A DNA stretch of 64,000 bases, from the NCBI GenBank assembly GCA_031002005.1, contig CM061919.1:174265121-174329120 (forward strand), given 5' to 3'. The DNA is from Vandiemenella viatica (lineage: Eukaryota > Arthropoda > Insecta > Orthoptera > Morabidae). Below the pieces are notes generated by a model. The model did not search any database, was not told the DNA's origin, and saw only the letters and a program-made list of their open reading frames with translations. Positions 46,195-57,114 of this stretch are shown in pieces (position 1 is the first letter of the stretch; each line of letters starts with the position of its first letter). Made by a program: the position numbers and the translations under genes.

Positions 46195-47035
46195 GTGTTT
46201 ATAATTTTTTTTTTAAATAAAACTATTTCTAACCCGTATTTTTTTAAAATTAAGTTTCCTTATTTGTACACCCTGAAGCTAATCCTGGGTGCAGGCTTGG
46301 AGGATAATATTAACAGTATGTGTAGTCGTTGTCGTGGTCGCTGTTTCGCTGTTTACTTGGTCCTGGGTGCAGCCTTTACCTTGAGTCCCCTTTATGAGAG
46401 GAGGGCCAGCTTGAACTGGTCGCCGCCGCTTCTAATTGCGGCATCAGGCAGGTACGGAGACGTAATTACCGGCGGGTGTGTGCAAACTGGTCGCTGCATA
46501 ATTTGTCCCAGCCCCCGCTCCTCTTGCGCGAAACCGCTGCATGCAAAACATAAATACACACCCTGATCCGACAGTCTAACAGTCGCTTAACATTTTTAGA
46601 ATTCCGAAGCTGAAGGAAAACGAAACTTTACATGGAATATTTAGCGGGAGTGTGGTGAAGCGTAACGGAACTACTTTTTCGGCACTGATCAGTGGTGCTA
46701 TTTCGAGAGGTTAAAATATTTTTGAATCTTACCATCCTTTTACACTATTTGCAGTGGAGTTGTCTTGATATTAAATTATTATGACGAAACACTTACAGAC
46801 TCTACTGTCTATTTGACTTCTTACTTTTTATCACTCCACTCGATCCCGTTTATCCGCAACAGTGCTTCGACGAAAGACACAAAGTTAGTTCTAACCGCGG
46901 AACCTCGTTTTTACTGTGTGGATATTGAAGAAATGATCCATTCAACATTATGTTACAAAAATATTTACGAAGAATTTATGGAAGCTGAAGGATGTTTGTG
47001 AGAAAAGAGAAGAGGCTAAAGAGTAGTCAGTTCAG

Positions 47036-47036
<1 letters not shown>
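46195..47036. other. No recognisable gene; GC-richer patch 46290-46560
   Basis: The 123-codon ORF 46195-46566 crosses an AT-rich and a GC-rich half and resembles nothing. I treat it as chance. 'CCTGGGTGCAGGCTTGGAGG' (46286) and 'CCTGGGTGCAGCCTTTACC' (46362) are a short repeated word. Confidence 0.35.

Positions 47037-47087
<51 letters not shown>
47037..47087. repeat. (CA)n microsatellite
   Basis: About 25 uninterrupted CA units, followed by 120 bases of degenerate CA-rich sequence (to about 47215). The His/Thr-rich ORF across it is a repeat artefact. Confidence 0.97.
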
Positions 47088-47090
<3 letters not shown>

Positions 47091-47215
47091 TGCATACTCA
47101 CTCACACACACCACCCCAAAAACAGACGAACACACAAACACGCTGTCTCAGGCGCATACAAGAATGCACACACACACATACGCTCACTCATACACATCCA
47201 CAAACGCTCATGCCA

Positions 47216-47574
47216 CATTAGAAGTGAACAAGGTTTAAAATTTAAATCACGGCGTAGCTGATGATTGAATACGAATGCAAATGACATTGTAGTGTAGTGA
47301 ATGCAGCGAGAACTTGAATGCTATCTGCTAATGTCGTTTTATTCCGTTGGTTATGTCACCAAGTTTTCATTCCATTTCTCGTAACCTTAACTCAATGCTG
47401 CTGTTATTAAGAGAGTTTTCAGGTTGCAATGTGACTCTTGTATATCCATCCGAATTAGTGATAAATGGAACTGTACGGTTTTTTGTCACTTTTTTATAAA
47501 TGACACCAGGCTTCGTTTATACCTGTAAATGAAAGCATAATATTTTAGAAAAAAATAAATACTGTGAACTTAAA
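47216..47574. other. No recognisable feature
   Basis: AT-rich spacer up to the hAT-type MITE. Confidence 0.4.
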
Positions 47575-47582
47575 CGTGAACC

Positions 47583-47791
47583 CAGTGCCGGCGTTAGGAG
47601 GGGGGAGAGGGGAGTAAGTGGGTCAAAAGCACCCGGGCCCGCCGGCTGATGGGGGGCCCCAATCACCGGCTACTGGGGCCCCCAGGCCTCGAAACCAAGA
47701 ATCCGCTCATTGTCGCCCGGCCAATCTGTAGAGCTAAAAAAAAAAATGTCGCCAGTTTACCCCGGGATCGAAATACCTAGCGCCGGCCCTG
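47583..47791. mobile_element. hAT-type MITE, copy 2 (inverted relative to copy 1)
   Basis: Ends 'CAGTGCCGGCGTTAG' at 47583 and 'CTAGCGCCGGCCCTG' at 47777-47791. The octamer CGTGAACC flanks both sides (47575-47582 and 47792-47799). Interior blocks (GGGCCCGCCGGCTGAT, GGGGCCCCAATCACCGG, CATTGTCGCCCGG) match the reverse complement of 14437-14650. It is 209 bp and non-coding. Confidence 0.93.
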
Positions 47792-47829
47792 CGTGAACCT
47801 AATATTTCGCAGTTCCTTGCTATTTGTAT

Positions 47830-48073
47830 CATTGCCTGGTCGCTCTGACCTCGCATTCGGGAGTACGCCGGATCGAATCCCCGTCCGGGCATCCAAATGT
47901 GGGTTTTTCATGGTTCCCCAAATCACTTCAGGCGAATGCCGGGATACTTCTTTCAAAAAGCTATGGTCAATTTTCCTTCCGGTTCCTTGTCCCTAGTCCC
48001 ATCCCGCCTCTAATGACCTCGACGTCGACGAGGCGTAAAGCCATAAGCAAAAAATAAAAAATAATAATAAAAA
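47830..48073 (+). repeat. SINE copy, plus strand, near full length
   Basis: The head is slightly 5'-shortened ('GGTCGCTCTGACCTCGC'). The B box reads 'GGATCGAATCCCCGTCCGG'. The tail is excellent ('GACCTCGACGTCGACGAGGC', 'GTAAAGCCATAAGC') with an A-rich end (TAATAATAATAAAA). It lies 38 bases after the hAT-type MITE. Confidence 0.93.
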
Positions 48074-48357
48074 CTGCGTGGTTGAGGACTGGCTCTCTGG
48101 GAAGCGCCGTGGGTGAGTCATGCTGTATCTCCCTGGAGATCGCCCAGTTTCTCAGAGGACTCGACCACTTGGCGACCGATCAACGCATTCCGATAGCGAA
48201 CACTGCACTCGACCCACATGCCGGAGGAGCGGTCAGCAACGAGACGGGACCTAAGTGCCACACAAGTACTGACCTATCACCACGTCGTCTCTATGTGAAC
48301 AAAATGAGGAGCAAAATAACTCTGAAGAGTTGTTCAGGAAACAATATTAATCACGCA
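48074..48357. other. Unassigned moderate-GC sequence before the hammerhead pair
   Basis: The sequence 48080-48300 has a 120-codon ORF without family resemblance. Its position beside the Penelope-like arms makes it a candidate for part of that element, but I cannot show this. Confidence 0.3.
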
Positions 48358-48610
48358 AACAAAAATTCTTCTCGGGTATTCTACCGGATAAGTTCTTTTG
48401 ACCACAACGTTTCGGCAGCAACGTCCACTGCCATCATCAGGTGAGATGTCACAGCGAAGCAACCATTGCGACGACACAGCACTTACTATCGATGCTGTGG
48501 TAGCTTCACTATGACATTTTACCTGATGATGGAAGCGGAGGTTGCTGCCGAAACGTTGTGGTCAGAAGAACTTATCCGGCAGAATACCCGAGAAGAATTT
48601 TTGTCAGCCA
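48358..48610. mobile_element. Inverted pair of Penelope-like termini with hammerhead-like motifs
   Basis: The left arm (48358-48465, motif on the minus strand) and right arm (48500-48610, motif on the plus strand) are inverse copies of about 100 bases. Each contains CTGATGA, a stem II with loop, then GAAACGTT. In the left copy stem II is a perfect GGCAG/CTGCC; in the right copy one pair is mismatched. CAC directly before CTGATGA can pair with GTG directly after GAAACGTT, and TGAC with GTCA beyond a bulge. ACGT is palindromic, as in the short stem III of Penelope-like hammerheads that work as dimers. Fold and family are inferred from this pattern. Confidence 0.7.
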
Positions 48611-49656
48611 TACGCAGGGAAAAACTTAATTCTCACAATATTAATCATAAATAATCTCCGCATTGTATTTTCGGTATTATAGAATAACTCTACGTGTATG
48701 GAATGTACTAGTACTATAGCTGACAAAGCAGTTTGTAACAAGGAAAATGCAGCAGAGACCCTTTAGTATCGTAAATGAAATCCTATAATCAATATAGGAG
48801 CCGCGAATGGCTAGAGATGAAAAACTAATCAAGAAAGACATAAAGTGAATGGAAACTCCCTACTTTTCCGGATAATGTCAGTTATATTTCTGGTACCAAT
48901 ATCGTAGATTACGCTATACGTTGAACTATTTTCAACCGTTTGCAGTAAAAGCATCAGGAACATGGCGGTAGTTAAAGAAAACTACAAATAAATGTTAAAC
49001 TAAAATACTTTATCGTAATATCGTAGCACGGAATACCATTTGTCATTTTCGTCTAGACTGTATTCCAATTTTTACCACCAATCTTTTTCATAATCATATT
49101 CAAAAATTAAAACATGTACGCAAGTGAGAGGGCAAATGTAACACCGTATTGCCTGCAGAAATGATATACATAATTATTAGTTCGGATACAGATAGCGTTA
49201 CATTGAACATATTCTTCCGCTTGTGGTTTTGACGTTCCAGCTTCAATGTTAGCGACATAAAAATGTAATCTGGAGCGCTCACTCACCCTCGTTGTTAACA
49301 AATCATTCTCGAAGGTGACGATAGTGAACTACTTAAAAATCTAAACGGGATAGCCAGCCCGCTGGAATCTAAGTTTGAACCCGAGCCCAATTCACATTGC
49401 GTGTAGTGAGATGGTGCCATAAACGTAGGTCAAAGTCTTCTCGATTTACTGATGGAGTAAGTTTTGTTACAGGGTGTGTAATCAGAGAGCGACAAGATGA
49501 CAGCTATATCGGTGTTACGGGTTATTAACCGATACATCTCTTTGAAATGGAGGATCACTGGGTTAAGTGCGGAAAAATAAATGAAAGTAACAGTCGAGCT
49601 TACAGCAATTATGGTTCTATACTCTGTCGACCTAAAGACGTAGCTTGTACGTCGTA
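48611..49656. other. No recognisable gene
   Basis: AT-rich. A possible B-box-like 'AGTTTGAACCCGAGCCC' at 49371 has no convincing A box. Confidence 0.4.
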
Positions 49657-49799
49657 AGGCGCGTTCCCATGGGGCACGTTCGGGGACGCCTCTCATCTTT
49701 GCCGCATATGCTAGCAGGGACGACGCCCCTCGACCCACCGCCAGGCGGTAAAAGATGAAAGGCGCGTACTACCACACCACGCGCCGTGGGAATGGGCCT
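49657..49799. mobile_element. 143-bp MITE-like inverted repeat
   Basis: 'AGGCGCGTTCCCATGG' at 49657 and its inverse '...CCGTGGGAATGGGCCT' up to 49799, with inner blocks CATCTTT/AAAGATG also inverted. GTA on both sides (49654-49656 and 49800-49802) could be a 3-bp target duplication, as in PIF/Harbinger elements. The class is tentative because the duplication is so short. Confidence 0.65.
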
Positions 49800-51566
49800 G
49801 TAGGTAGACGGCAATCGCTTGGTACTAAAATCAACGCCCAACAAATTTTCACGTTCATTTCACGATTCTTCAACACCACGCCACGTTATAGCTCGCCCTA
49901 CTAATGGTATCGTTCTGTTCCAATCAAATTAATTATTTGAACTTTAGGATGAAATTAACTCGGAATTAAAATCACTTTTAATAAAATAATATTAATATAT
50001 AGTAACGTAATAGTGACATAAAGACTTTTATTTATTTTGCTCTCTACTATGAAATATTAAATGTAAGTATTTTCTGGTATATCTCTTTTTAATGCATAAT
50101 ATGATTAATATTGACGGTAAATTATAGGTTCCTTTATTTATTATTATTATTTACTTATGGTTTTACGTCTTGTTAAGGTTACTATAAGCAAAAAAAGAAT
50201 GAGCTCTTGGAACTGGAAGGAATTCATGCATCGCGATTCAGGTTCCTATACAATAGTATTTTTGGGATAGACGTGGTACCAAAAATTAAAACGATTATGA
50301 CCACTCTCAATCTCATTTTCCATTGAAAAGATACTGAAAAATCTTGAAAGAGCTCAAAATATCTATAGCTCATATGCTGCAAAATAAATAAAAAAAATAA
50401 TCAACTCAATTTGCTTATGCTAAAATTTACTACAATAGAATATTATTTACGAAAATTTTTATTACGAAAATTAGTTTTAGATCAATAAAATGCTGAAGAT
50501 GTGAAAATTCGAAGTCTGAAACATGTATCATTTACAAGCTAGAGGTGCGTGAAAGAACGACAGATGGAAACTCAAAAAAGGGCTCATTTTATCTTTGGCT
50601 AAATAACCCTAAATTCGTATCAGCATTATATTTCGTAGTATAACAAGTTGTATCTACAATGTAAATAGCTGCTGCTGCCTACGGCTATTCGGAACAGATT
50701 CTAGTACTGTGTTTAAAGCTGTAGCAAACCGTATGTCTTCTTTACTGAGTAACGAATGCATCGCATGACTCGAAGTAATACAAATTCATTTCGTTACTCG
50801 CATTTGTCGTATGAATGTTAGTTTGATTCGATAAACGAACCAATACGACCCATCATGAGGGAACTGAACGGTTCGCCCAGCGACTAAATGAATCTGAATG
50901 AGAGAATAAACATTTCAACATGGTGCGTCGCGTATTTCTGGGAATTTTGATTTGAATTATTTCCATTACAAAGTGAAATGTGTAATACAAAAATATTGCG
51001 CGTACGTAATTTTAATGTAATTAATATTATTTACTGTTAAATATTAATATTTTTAACGAGCATAAGTTATTTTGACAACATAAAGTAATATTTTGTAGTT
51101 TTACTTATGTTTAATACTAAAATTTACAGATCATAATTTGCAAATAGAAAATTTGGATAGATAATTTGAGATGGTTATTGCTTTTTTATTGATCACACCT
51201 TAGTGAGATTTTATTATTTTCAAACATTTATGAAATGCGTTTAATCTAAAACGCGATATTCTAAATTCTATTTTATAATAAAGTGCAAATTTTACCTAAA
51301 CTTACTTTACTAAATGAACAATTTACAAAGTACGAACGAAGTCATCCCGTAATCCGTACGCGACGCGATTCGATACAATGCTTCATGCTAGCGCTCGATT
51401 GTACCAAAAGTAACCAGTAACCAGTAACCATTCGGTAGTAACGAGTACTGATTGGTTCGTAACGAATACATACGAGTACACAATTTCTCGTTACTTTTAC
51501 ATCTCTAACTGTGTTACATTCTAAAGAGAGTCATCTCTCGGCCGGCCATCCCTCCATGATACGCAG
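49800..51566. other. No gene; dispersed-repeat fragment at 50490-50610
   Basis: AT-rich. 50490-50610 resembles 17795-17885. At 51408-51430 the word 'AGTAACCAGTAACCAGTAACC' type is a short tandem repeat. Nothing coding. Confidence 0.4.
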
Positions 51567-53377
51567 TAGGGATGTAACGGAGACCCGCATCCGCAAGTGC
51601 GGAACTTTCGCCTTAAGTCCTACCTCCGCTTCCGCATCCACACCCGCAATTTTTAATGCGGATGTATAGCGGAGGTTTTGTTTAAATTGGAATATATATT
51701 ACTCTATTCTCTTTATAAGATATTTGGCCCATCGTCGCTTAACTAACAACAACGTAGTTGCTTTTTTCTTGGAATAAAAGTAACAATGAACTAGACGGTG
51801 TTATTATCTAAGCGACAAATTTACAGGTTGAACTTGCATGTAAACTAAAACGGCCTATTCACCATTATAGGACATCCTTGTAAAGCTACCGTAGGATACG
51901 CTCACCCATTCACGCTACTAGAAGGGATCCAACAAAATATTCCGAGCAATCCTTTCCACTCGAACTTTCTCGCGGCACACTAGTGTCCTTTTCGCACACT
52001 CGTAGGAAGTTTTCTCCAAACATGATCCAACACCATAGTTTGTTGAACGACAAAGACCTGTATTGGTTGTCTGGGAGTCCAACAACAACCAACACTTCCT
52101 ACCTGTAGCCCTAAAACGACTTTCACGTACCATCAAGAGTCTTTCATCAGAAAATCGAATCATCTTAGGTCCTACAAGATGGATTGTGAATGGCCGCTAG
52201 AGCGATGAAAGGTGGGTGGCGGACACGAAGATGCGCAGTGGCGTGGCCTTGTGCTTGACGCTTGAATTAGTCCAGCCGCGAACTCCGCAAAGTTCATGAG
52301 ACAAAGAATGTCTTTTTTTTTTGAGCGTGCGTAGTTATATAAATAATTTAATTCACTTGTGAAACTATCCCACTCTTTTGTATTGAAATATGAGGCAAAA
52401 AAAAAAAAATCAGTATGTCAGTATTATTTGGAAATAGACTTTGCTTATGAAAAAATGTGGAATTTGAGATAAAAAATTAACTTAAATTCAAAATAAGTAT
52501 AAAAATATACTTATTTTGATTTTAAGTTTATTTTTTGATAAAATATTAAAATCTAAATAAGTATAATTTTTTTATGAATAACTGTAACGCCAATGCAATT
52601 GAAATTGTTGTTTTATTTTCCGAATGCGTTTCGCTTCATTTGTGAAGCATCTTCAGTGGTTTTGTCTGTGGGTATTTATACATATAATTACATTTGTTCT
52701 ATTTTGCAATTTACAAATGAAAATTGTGGTGTATACAGATTTAAGTTTACTTACATTTTTCTTTGGTCACATATGTTTATAATTGTATAGCGTTTCAGCA
52801 TCAGTTATGTTTGTAGCTGCAGTATATATTACACATGTTGGTTACATCTTTGTGATTATTTGAGTTCTGATGGCTTACGTTTATTTACTGTTCATCGCTG
52901 ATTAACAGGTTTGTTTATCGTTTGTCTTCTGTTTTATTTGGTGGGTGACGCGCTTTTAAATATGTGTTCGTGCTTAGTTTGGTGTGTTTGGTGTATTAGT
53001 ATCATTGACTGTGTCTTTTTGTGGTGGATGGTTGTGTATATAAATGTAAGTAAGCTTAAATCTGTATTTACCACAATTTTCATGTTTAAATTGTAAAATA
53101 GAACAAATGTAATTATATGTATAAATACTCACAGACAGAATCGCTGAAGATGCTTCGCAAATGAAGCGAAACGCGTTCGGAAAGTAAAACAACAATTTCA
53201 ATTACATTGGCGTTATTCATAAAATTGATCTTATCGCAATTGATGAAATGGCCCACAATATCCAGATATTTTAAATTTATTTTTACGCATCTGCTTCCGC
53301 TTCCGCAAAGCAGCCGCATCCGCGGATGTCAATCACTAAACATCCGCATCCGTATAGCTGACTTCCACTACAGCCCT
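51567..53377. repeat. GCATCCGC-rich element, copy A (interrupted)
   Basis: It begins 'TAGGGATGTAACGGAGACC' and ends near 'GACTTCCACTACAGCCCT', weak inverse forms of each other. Multiple GCATCCGC/GCGGATGC words lie near both ends. The interior matches copy B (62411-63573) block by block, e.g. 'TTTTTAATGCGGATGTATAG', 'CGCTCACCCATTCACGCT', 'AGTTATATAAATAATTTAATT'. The foldback at 52572-53222 is absent from copy B, so it is a later insertion. A minus-strand ORF (51918-52163, 81 codons) is not conserved as an open frame in copy B. CAGGG-like termini hint at hAT, but no target duplication was found. Confidence 0.85.
52572..53222. mobile_element. Foldback with about 185-bp arms and hammerhead-like motifs, inserted in copy A
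   Basis: Arms 52572-52758 and 53042-53222 are inverse copies ('TTATGAATAACTGTAACGCC' outward, 'TAAGTTTACTTACATTT' inward). In the right arm CTGAAGA (53144-53150), a perfect stem GCTTC/GAAGC (53152-53167), GAAA and palindromic ACGCGT follow one another. The left arm has the same order on the minus strand (CTGAAGA at 52650-52656). This fits a CUGANGA...GAAA hammerhead core. The interior (52759-53041) has no recognised ORF. Penelope-like origin is inferred. Confidence 0.75.
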
Positions 53378-53748
53378 GCTGGTGGTTAGTGCACGTGTCG
53401 GCGGGTATAGATTGTCGGAACAAGGCCAGCGCCTGGTGGGCTGTTCGCGTGCTGCGTGCCGCGTGTTGCGTGTGGCTGGGAGGAGTCGCAGGAAGTGCGT
53501 GAGCCGCAGTCGACGGCAAAAAACGACGCTGAATAGCGGCGACACGCACGGCGCTCGAGTCAGTCCGCCGCCCAACACGACGCTCGGACGATCCACATTC
53601 CTCGGCGACAGCAGAGGCGATGAAACAGTACTCACAGCCACAAAAGATACAGCTGACAACTTCTATGACACAATGGCTTTGCGAATGGGAAATGGAAGTC
53701 TACAAGCACACGCAGGAGTTAAATAGAAACCTATGAGGCAGTAGCGTG
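53378..53748. other. CpG-rich patch 53385-53640, no assigned gene
   Basis: Strong rise in C+G and CpG with a 114-codon plus-strand ORF (53382-53726) and antisense ORFs. None resembles a known protein. It could be a promoter/5' exon region or part of a repeat. Confidence 0.35.
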
Positions 53749-53970
53749 ACCGAGCGTGGTGGGTGAACGGTTAACGTTCGGGCCTCGCATTCGGGAGGAC
53801 GCGGGTTCGAATCCCCGTCCGGGCATCCAGATTTGGGTTTAGCATGGTTTGCCCAAATCACTCCGGGTGAACGCCGGGATTCTTCCTTCAAAAGGCCATG
53901 TCCGAATTCCTTCCCCGTTTCTTGTCCTCAGTCCCATCCCGCCTCTAATGACCTTAGAGAAAAAAAAAAA
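53749..53970 (+). repeat. SINE copy, plus strand, full length, young
   Basis: 'GACCGAGCGTGGTGGGTGAA', intact B box 'GGGTTCGAATCCCCGTCC', full middle, tail cut at 'CTAATGACCTTAGAG' and a 12-base A run. It is very close to the family consensus. Confidence 0.95.
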
Positions 53971-54061
53971 ACTTGAAGAACCACACAAAAAGCAACAAAA
54001 ACGGGAGTGCTTGGAATTTATAATTTCGTGGATAGAAAAAAAATATATTAACAGTAATAAG

Positions 54062-54938
54062 TAGATTATACATCGAACAAGGAGTGAGAGTGATAGTGGG
54101 GAATGATCTTACAGAAGAGGGAAAGATTGGAAGAGGTGTAAGAGAGGGATGTTGTCTGTCACTCATATTATTTAACATATATTTTGAGAAAATTATACTA
54201 AGAAGTTTAAGAGATAAAGGAGATGTATGCTTGGGTAGATATAGGATTAGTTGCATCAGGTTTGCTGATGATATGGATACTCAGAAGAATGTTAGAAGTT
54301 TTCCACAAAGGGTGTAAGGAATTCGTAATGAGAATCAATAGGAAAAAAAAACTAAATGAATGATGGTGGGTAGGAGTCAGAAAGAAATGATAATAAAGCT
54401 ATAAGAAGAAATAATTGAACAAGTGCAGTCATTCAAATATCTTTGGAGTATTGTGTGTGGTGATATGAGTTGCAAGAAGGAGTGAAAGCTAGAATCGCAA
54501 TGGCAAAGAAAGCTTTAAATAGAAAGAAAAGCTTATTATGCGGAAGGCTGGGTAAAAAGCTGAGGAAAAAACTAGTTGAATGTTTTGTATGGGGTGTAAG
54601 ACTATATGGAGCGGAAACATGGACGCCACGCAAAGAAGACGTAAAGAGGTTGGAAGCTTTCGAGATATGGATATGGAGGACGATGGAGAGAATAAGTTGG
54701 AAACATAAAGTAAGGAATGATGAGGTACTGATACGAGTAGCAGAGCAATGGTCCCCTTTAAAAACTATAAGGAATAGAAAAAGGAACTGGATTGGTCATG
54801 TGTTGAGGAAAAGAGTGCCTGCTTAAAACCACCCTGCTGGGAAAAGAAGAGGTCAACTAAGAAAGAAAATGCTTGATGACATTATGATAAAAGGAAAATA
54901 CTGAGGGAAAAGACTGGCGGAGCAAAGGGAGGCAGAAG
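54062..54938 (+). pseudogene. Non-LTR reverse transcriptase (CR1-like) with broken frames
   Basis: Part 1 (54062-54317) holds the polymerase core. 'IGRGVREGCCLSLILFNIYF' is the palm block before the active site, and 'CIRFADDMD' contains the catalytic aspartate pair. After frame breaks, part 2 (54470-54826) reads 'VWGVRLYGAETWTPRKEDVK', 'RLEAFEIWIWRTMERISWKH' and 'GHVLRK', the C-terminal region typical of arthropod CR1/I-type ORF2. Further on, 'GQLRKKMLDDIMIKGKY' and 'RLAEQREAE' close the protein. The endonuclease domain is missing and the enzyme is dead. A T run (54939-54960) follows. Confidence 0.87.
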
Positions 54939-54960
54939 TTTTTTTTTTTTTTTTTTTTTT

Positions 54961-55246
54961 CAGATTCGCAACTTCGTCGAAGAAGATTGATCGTAATGCA
55001 TTTCGTACAAACAAAATTATTTCTTGCATCATAATTTTGAATCAAAGATCAGGCGCATTCTCTTTCTTTCTACCTGATGACACGTTTCTTACTAAATTTC
55101 AAAGAGCTTGAATACTTGTCTCCTTACTATGTTACTTAGAAATCCCGTAGCTAATTTTTAAGTGACTGCCTTCATGACTTAAATTTAATAGCAACTGCGA
55201 CCAGTTAGCTCCTCATCCACGTCCTTCCGTTACAGTTTTAAGACTG
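54961..55246. other. No recognisable feature
   Basis: Short spacer between the reverse-transcriptase remnant and the next SINE. Confidence 0.35.
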
Positions 55247-55503
55247 ACTGGGCTGGTAAGTATTTGGCTTCGTCTCCAAAGATTCGAGAACACTTGTGGT
55301 TCCCCGGAATAGAATCTGACAACGCCGGTTCGAATCCTCGTCCGCGCATCCAGATTTGGGTTTCCCCAGATCACTCCAGGCGAATGCCGGGATGCTTACT
55401 CCAAAAGCCTATGGCCGAATTCCTTCCCGTTCCTTGTCCCCAGTTCTATCCCGCCTCTAATGAACTCGATCTTGACGAAGCGTTCAGCCATAAGTAAAAA
55501 AAT
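55247..55503 (+). repeat. SINE copy, plus strand, disrupted head
   Basis: B box 'GGTTCGAATCCTCGTCCGC', middle and tail ('CTAATGAACTCGATCTTGAC') are clear. The A-box half (55247-55315) is replaced by unrelated sequence or very diverged. Confidence 0.85.
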
Positions 55504-57114
55504 TAACCCGGAATCTCTTTTCCGAGATACTGCCGCTAAAGATAATTGAATAATTCATATACCACATAATGCTTTTCTGAAATGATGTTACAGATTCTGT
55601 ATAACAAAATACAAGCTTTAGTTGCCCAATAGCGACAATTTCACCATTGCGATTTTACGAGGTATCAGTTAGTAGAATGTAGTACACTGTCAGAAAAACT
55701 GTCTACCTCGACCAGGAGGACAAATTAACAGAAAGTCTAGGTAAAAATTTTGTTTGTGACTGGAGAATGATGGCCCCAAATTTCACGTTTCGTAATATGC
55801 ATCGCCGCCTTTGGTCTAGAACTTTTTATACAAGGTGGCAGAAGACACTGTCAGGAATGGATGGAAGAAAGAAGACACTACTGAAAATCAGGCAAGAAGT
55901 GAATGATGAAACAGTCATTAGTCTCAATATTTGCTCGCTTTTATAAAGAAAATCTGTCTACTGGTTAAGCTCAAACTAAGATGTGTAGTTAGTTGGTAGA
56001 AAGTTAACACAGTGTCTTATAACTTTTCTGAGGTGGAATAATACATCATATCCTCTGAAAGGTTCATGTACGGGTGGTTATTGATGCAACATTTATGATT
56101 AGATAACGTTGTCAACATAATACTGTAGCAAACATCGCATGCAACATTCCAAAATGTAGCAGTCTAAGCGCTTCATTGGATTCAACTACTTTTTAAGGAA
56201 ATCGCGATTTTAAAAATTGTTGTTCTTGTTTCGAAATACCTTTTGCAAAACTCAGTTGTAAAAACTAATGTTTATTTTTGACTTTTTTTGTCTTTGCAAA
56301 TATTTTTTTTTATGATGATTACTCATATTGTAAGTAACTGTATTAACCATGACATGTTTGATATCCCAGAGATTTTTCCTCAGTAGGGATACATGGAATA
56401 AGATTGAAAAATCCACCATCAATATTTCTGAATTTGAATAAGTTTAAATGTGCTGTAATGCGAAGTCTTTCCTATTTACAGAAGCAATCATTTACCATCA
56501 ATTTTGGGTGTTTATTTTCGTTATAGCGTCCGTGTATTAGTATCATCATCTATCTTTATCAGTTCTGTCAATCCTGATAAGAGAGAATAAAATTTTATTT
56601 TTACCAGAATTCTTTTTTTTGTTTTCGCGCAGGAACTGTGTAGGGGAGAGAACTGAATTTTGTTAAAAAAAAACCCTATTAAAAATTTCGGCAAGTTTAT
56701 GAATGATTTTCTGAAACGGCAACAAGGAACATACAGATTCACTTAATGGTAGTTAATAGAGGGAATGCTAATGCTACTCATGCAACAGACTAAAAGATTC
56801 TGCGAAAGCACTTTCTACAATATAAGAAACTGAGAAACAGTTATAAATTTAAATTAGAAATCTAATCAGACAGAGACTGTATATAAAACCGACAACTGTA
56901 AATTTACTCTAATGAGTTCACAATTACACTTACTTTAAGGGGAGAAAAAGAGACACTGCACTACCTGTGTTAGGTATGGACTTCAGAATGTGATTCAAAA
57001 ACATTGGATAAAACGTGCGATGGAGACACCAGCACCCAGAAAGCTACGGTAACTCCAAAATCGCCCGCGAAATCCTACGCAGAATTAATATTTGTTACAT
57101 TGATAAACTATTCA
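55504..57114. other. No recognisable gene
   Basis: AT-rich, no shared repeats, short ORFs only. Confidence 0.45.

Noticed and set aside
46195..46566. 123-codon ORF with a GC-rich C-terminal half
   Set aside because: Composition changes abruptly inside it and no motif or family resemblance is visible.
46992..47261. 89-codon ORF rich in His and Thr
   Set aside because: It is the translation of the (CA)n microsatellite and its degenerate flank.
49340..49430. Possible tRNA-like sequence with AGTTTGAACCCGAGCCC
   Set aside because: No matching A box or stem structure could be drawn.
53382..53726. 114-codon ORF in a CpG-rich patch
   Set aside because: High GC lengthens ORFs by chance in several frames at once; no motif supports any of them.
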